Assembly (NCBI RefSeq): GCF_029813785.1
Contig: NZ_JARVKY010000015.1
Span: 124,001 to 188,000 of the forward strand
From: Streptomyces sp. DH41
Lineage (GTDB): Bacteria; Actinomycetota; Actinomycetes; Streptomycetales; Streptomycetaceae
Length of the DNA: 64,000 nt
Direction of reading: 5' to 3'
The notes under the pieces were generated by a model. The model did not search any database. It was given only the letters and a program-made list of their open reading frames with translations, and was not told the DNA's origin. A program made the position numbers and the translations under genes. Shown piece after piece: positions 63,739-64,000 of this stretch. The first letter of the stretch is position 1; each line of letters starts with the position of its first letter.

Positions 63739-64000
63739 TCACACGGTGGCGGACCGCCGCTGCTCCATGGCCATTCCGTAGAGCCGTCCGGCCCGGTACG
63801 ACGAACGCACCAGCGGGCCCGACATCACGCCGGAGAAGCCGATCTGCTCGGCCTCCTGCTGCAGCTCCACGAACTCGTGCGGCTTGACCCAGCGCTCCAC
63901 GGGGTGGTGGCGCACCGACGGGCGGAGGTACTGCGTGATGGTGATCAGCTCGCAACCGGCCTCGTGCAGCTGCCGCAGCGCCTCGCTGATCTCCTCACGG
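63739..64000 (-). CDS. lipA: Lipoyl synthase, C-terminal part (5' end beyond the window)
   Basis: The 87 visible codons encode the conserved C-terminus of the radical-SAM enzyme that inserts two sulphur atoms into octanoyl groups on 2-oxoacid dehydrogenases. Seen: CELITITQYLRPS, HHPVERWVKPHEFVELQ, IGFSGVMSGPLVRSSYRAG and the end EQRRSATV. The Ser of PLVRSSYRAG is the conserved ligand region of the auxiliary cluster. The catalytic Cys motifs are outside the window. Confidence 0.96.
   Translation of the reverse strand, partial: REEISEALRQLHEAGCELITITQYLRPSVRHHPVERWVKPHEFVELQQEAEQIGFSGVMSGPLVRSSYRAGRLYGMAMEQRRSATV

Overview
The window is high-GC DNA (strongly G/C-biased third codon positions, AGGAG-type ribosome sites, GTG/TTG starts, many short operons). 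Its gene content is that of a Streptomyces chromosome core. It carries three glutamine-synthetase genes, glnE, a malR-malEFG-aglA maltose locus, a secreted amylase-pullulanase, panB and lipA. The order panB ... glnA2 ... yefM-yoeB/glnE ... malR/malEFG ... glnII ... glnA ... lipA is the one I remember for S. coelicolor and close relatives (memory, not a search). No CRISPR array, tRNA, rRNA, prophage or complete IS element was seen.

Layout. 1-5.4 kb: a DrrAB-like ABC exporter (cut by the left edge), panB, a membrane-anchored EEP-family phosphohydrolase and an MFS exporter. 5.5-9.4 kb: a lipoprotein, a three-gene stress-type operon (helical repeat protein, holin-X-like membrane protein, DUF3618 protein), an XRE/DUF397 regulator pair and a small orphan peptide with a double-glycine leader. 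9.9-15.1 kb: a MarR pair, glnA2, a DUF3105/DUF305 pair, a VOC protein and a YoeB/YefM toxin-antitoxin module. 15.3-20.9 kb: glnE, an oxidoreductase with a divergent TetR regulator, and a PAP2 protein. 21-27.6 kb: maltose/maltodextrin uptake and hydrolysis under MalR. 27.7-33.3 kb: lactate oxidation (lutABC), lactate permease and its FadR-type regulator, with three copies of one palindromic operator. 33.6-39 kb: a 1,808-residue secreted alpha-amylase/pullulanase fusion.

39-48.7 kb: a CHMI-type tautomerase, a TetR regulator, a membrane protein with a sigma-factor-like N-terminus, a TPR-like protein, a His-rich lipoprotein, a DUF1996 protein, a two-component system, an epimerase and a receiver-less OmpR-type regulator preceded by a possible Cys-containing leader peptide. 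49-50.3 kb: glnII with a GlnR box. 50.5-57.5 kb: an ArsC-like protein, a small conserved gene with a likely leaderless mRNA, and a second two-component system followed by an anchored small protein and a MacB/FtsX-type ABC transporter. 57.6-64 kb: a winged-helix protein, a 222-bp MITE-like element that supplies the stop codon of a small membrane-protein gene, a NUDIX hydrolase, glnA with a GlnR box, an RDD protein, a DUF4191 protein, a small protein and the 3' part of lipA.

How it works together. Nitrogen: glnA and glnII both have four-half-site GlnR boxes at almost the same distance from their starts; glnE modifies GlnA (the target Tyr397 is present); glnA2 has at most one GlnR-like pair. Carbon: extracellular starch is cut by the amylase-pullulanase, maltodextrins enter through MalEFG (no ATPase gene nearby, so a shared ATPase such as MsiK is probably used) and AglA hydrolyses them; lactate enters by LctP and is oxidised by LutABC.
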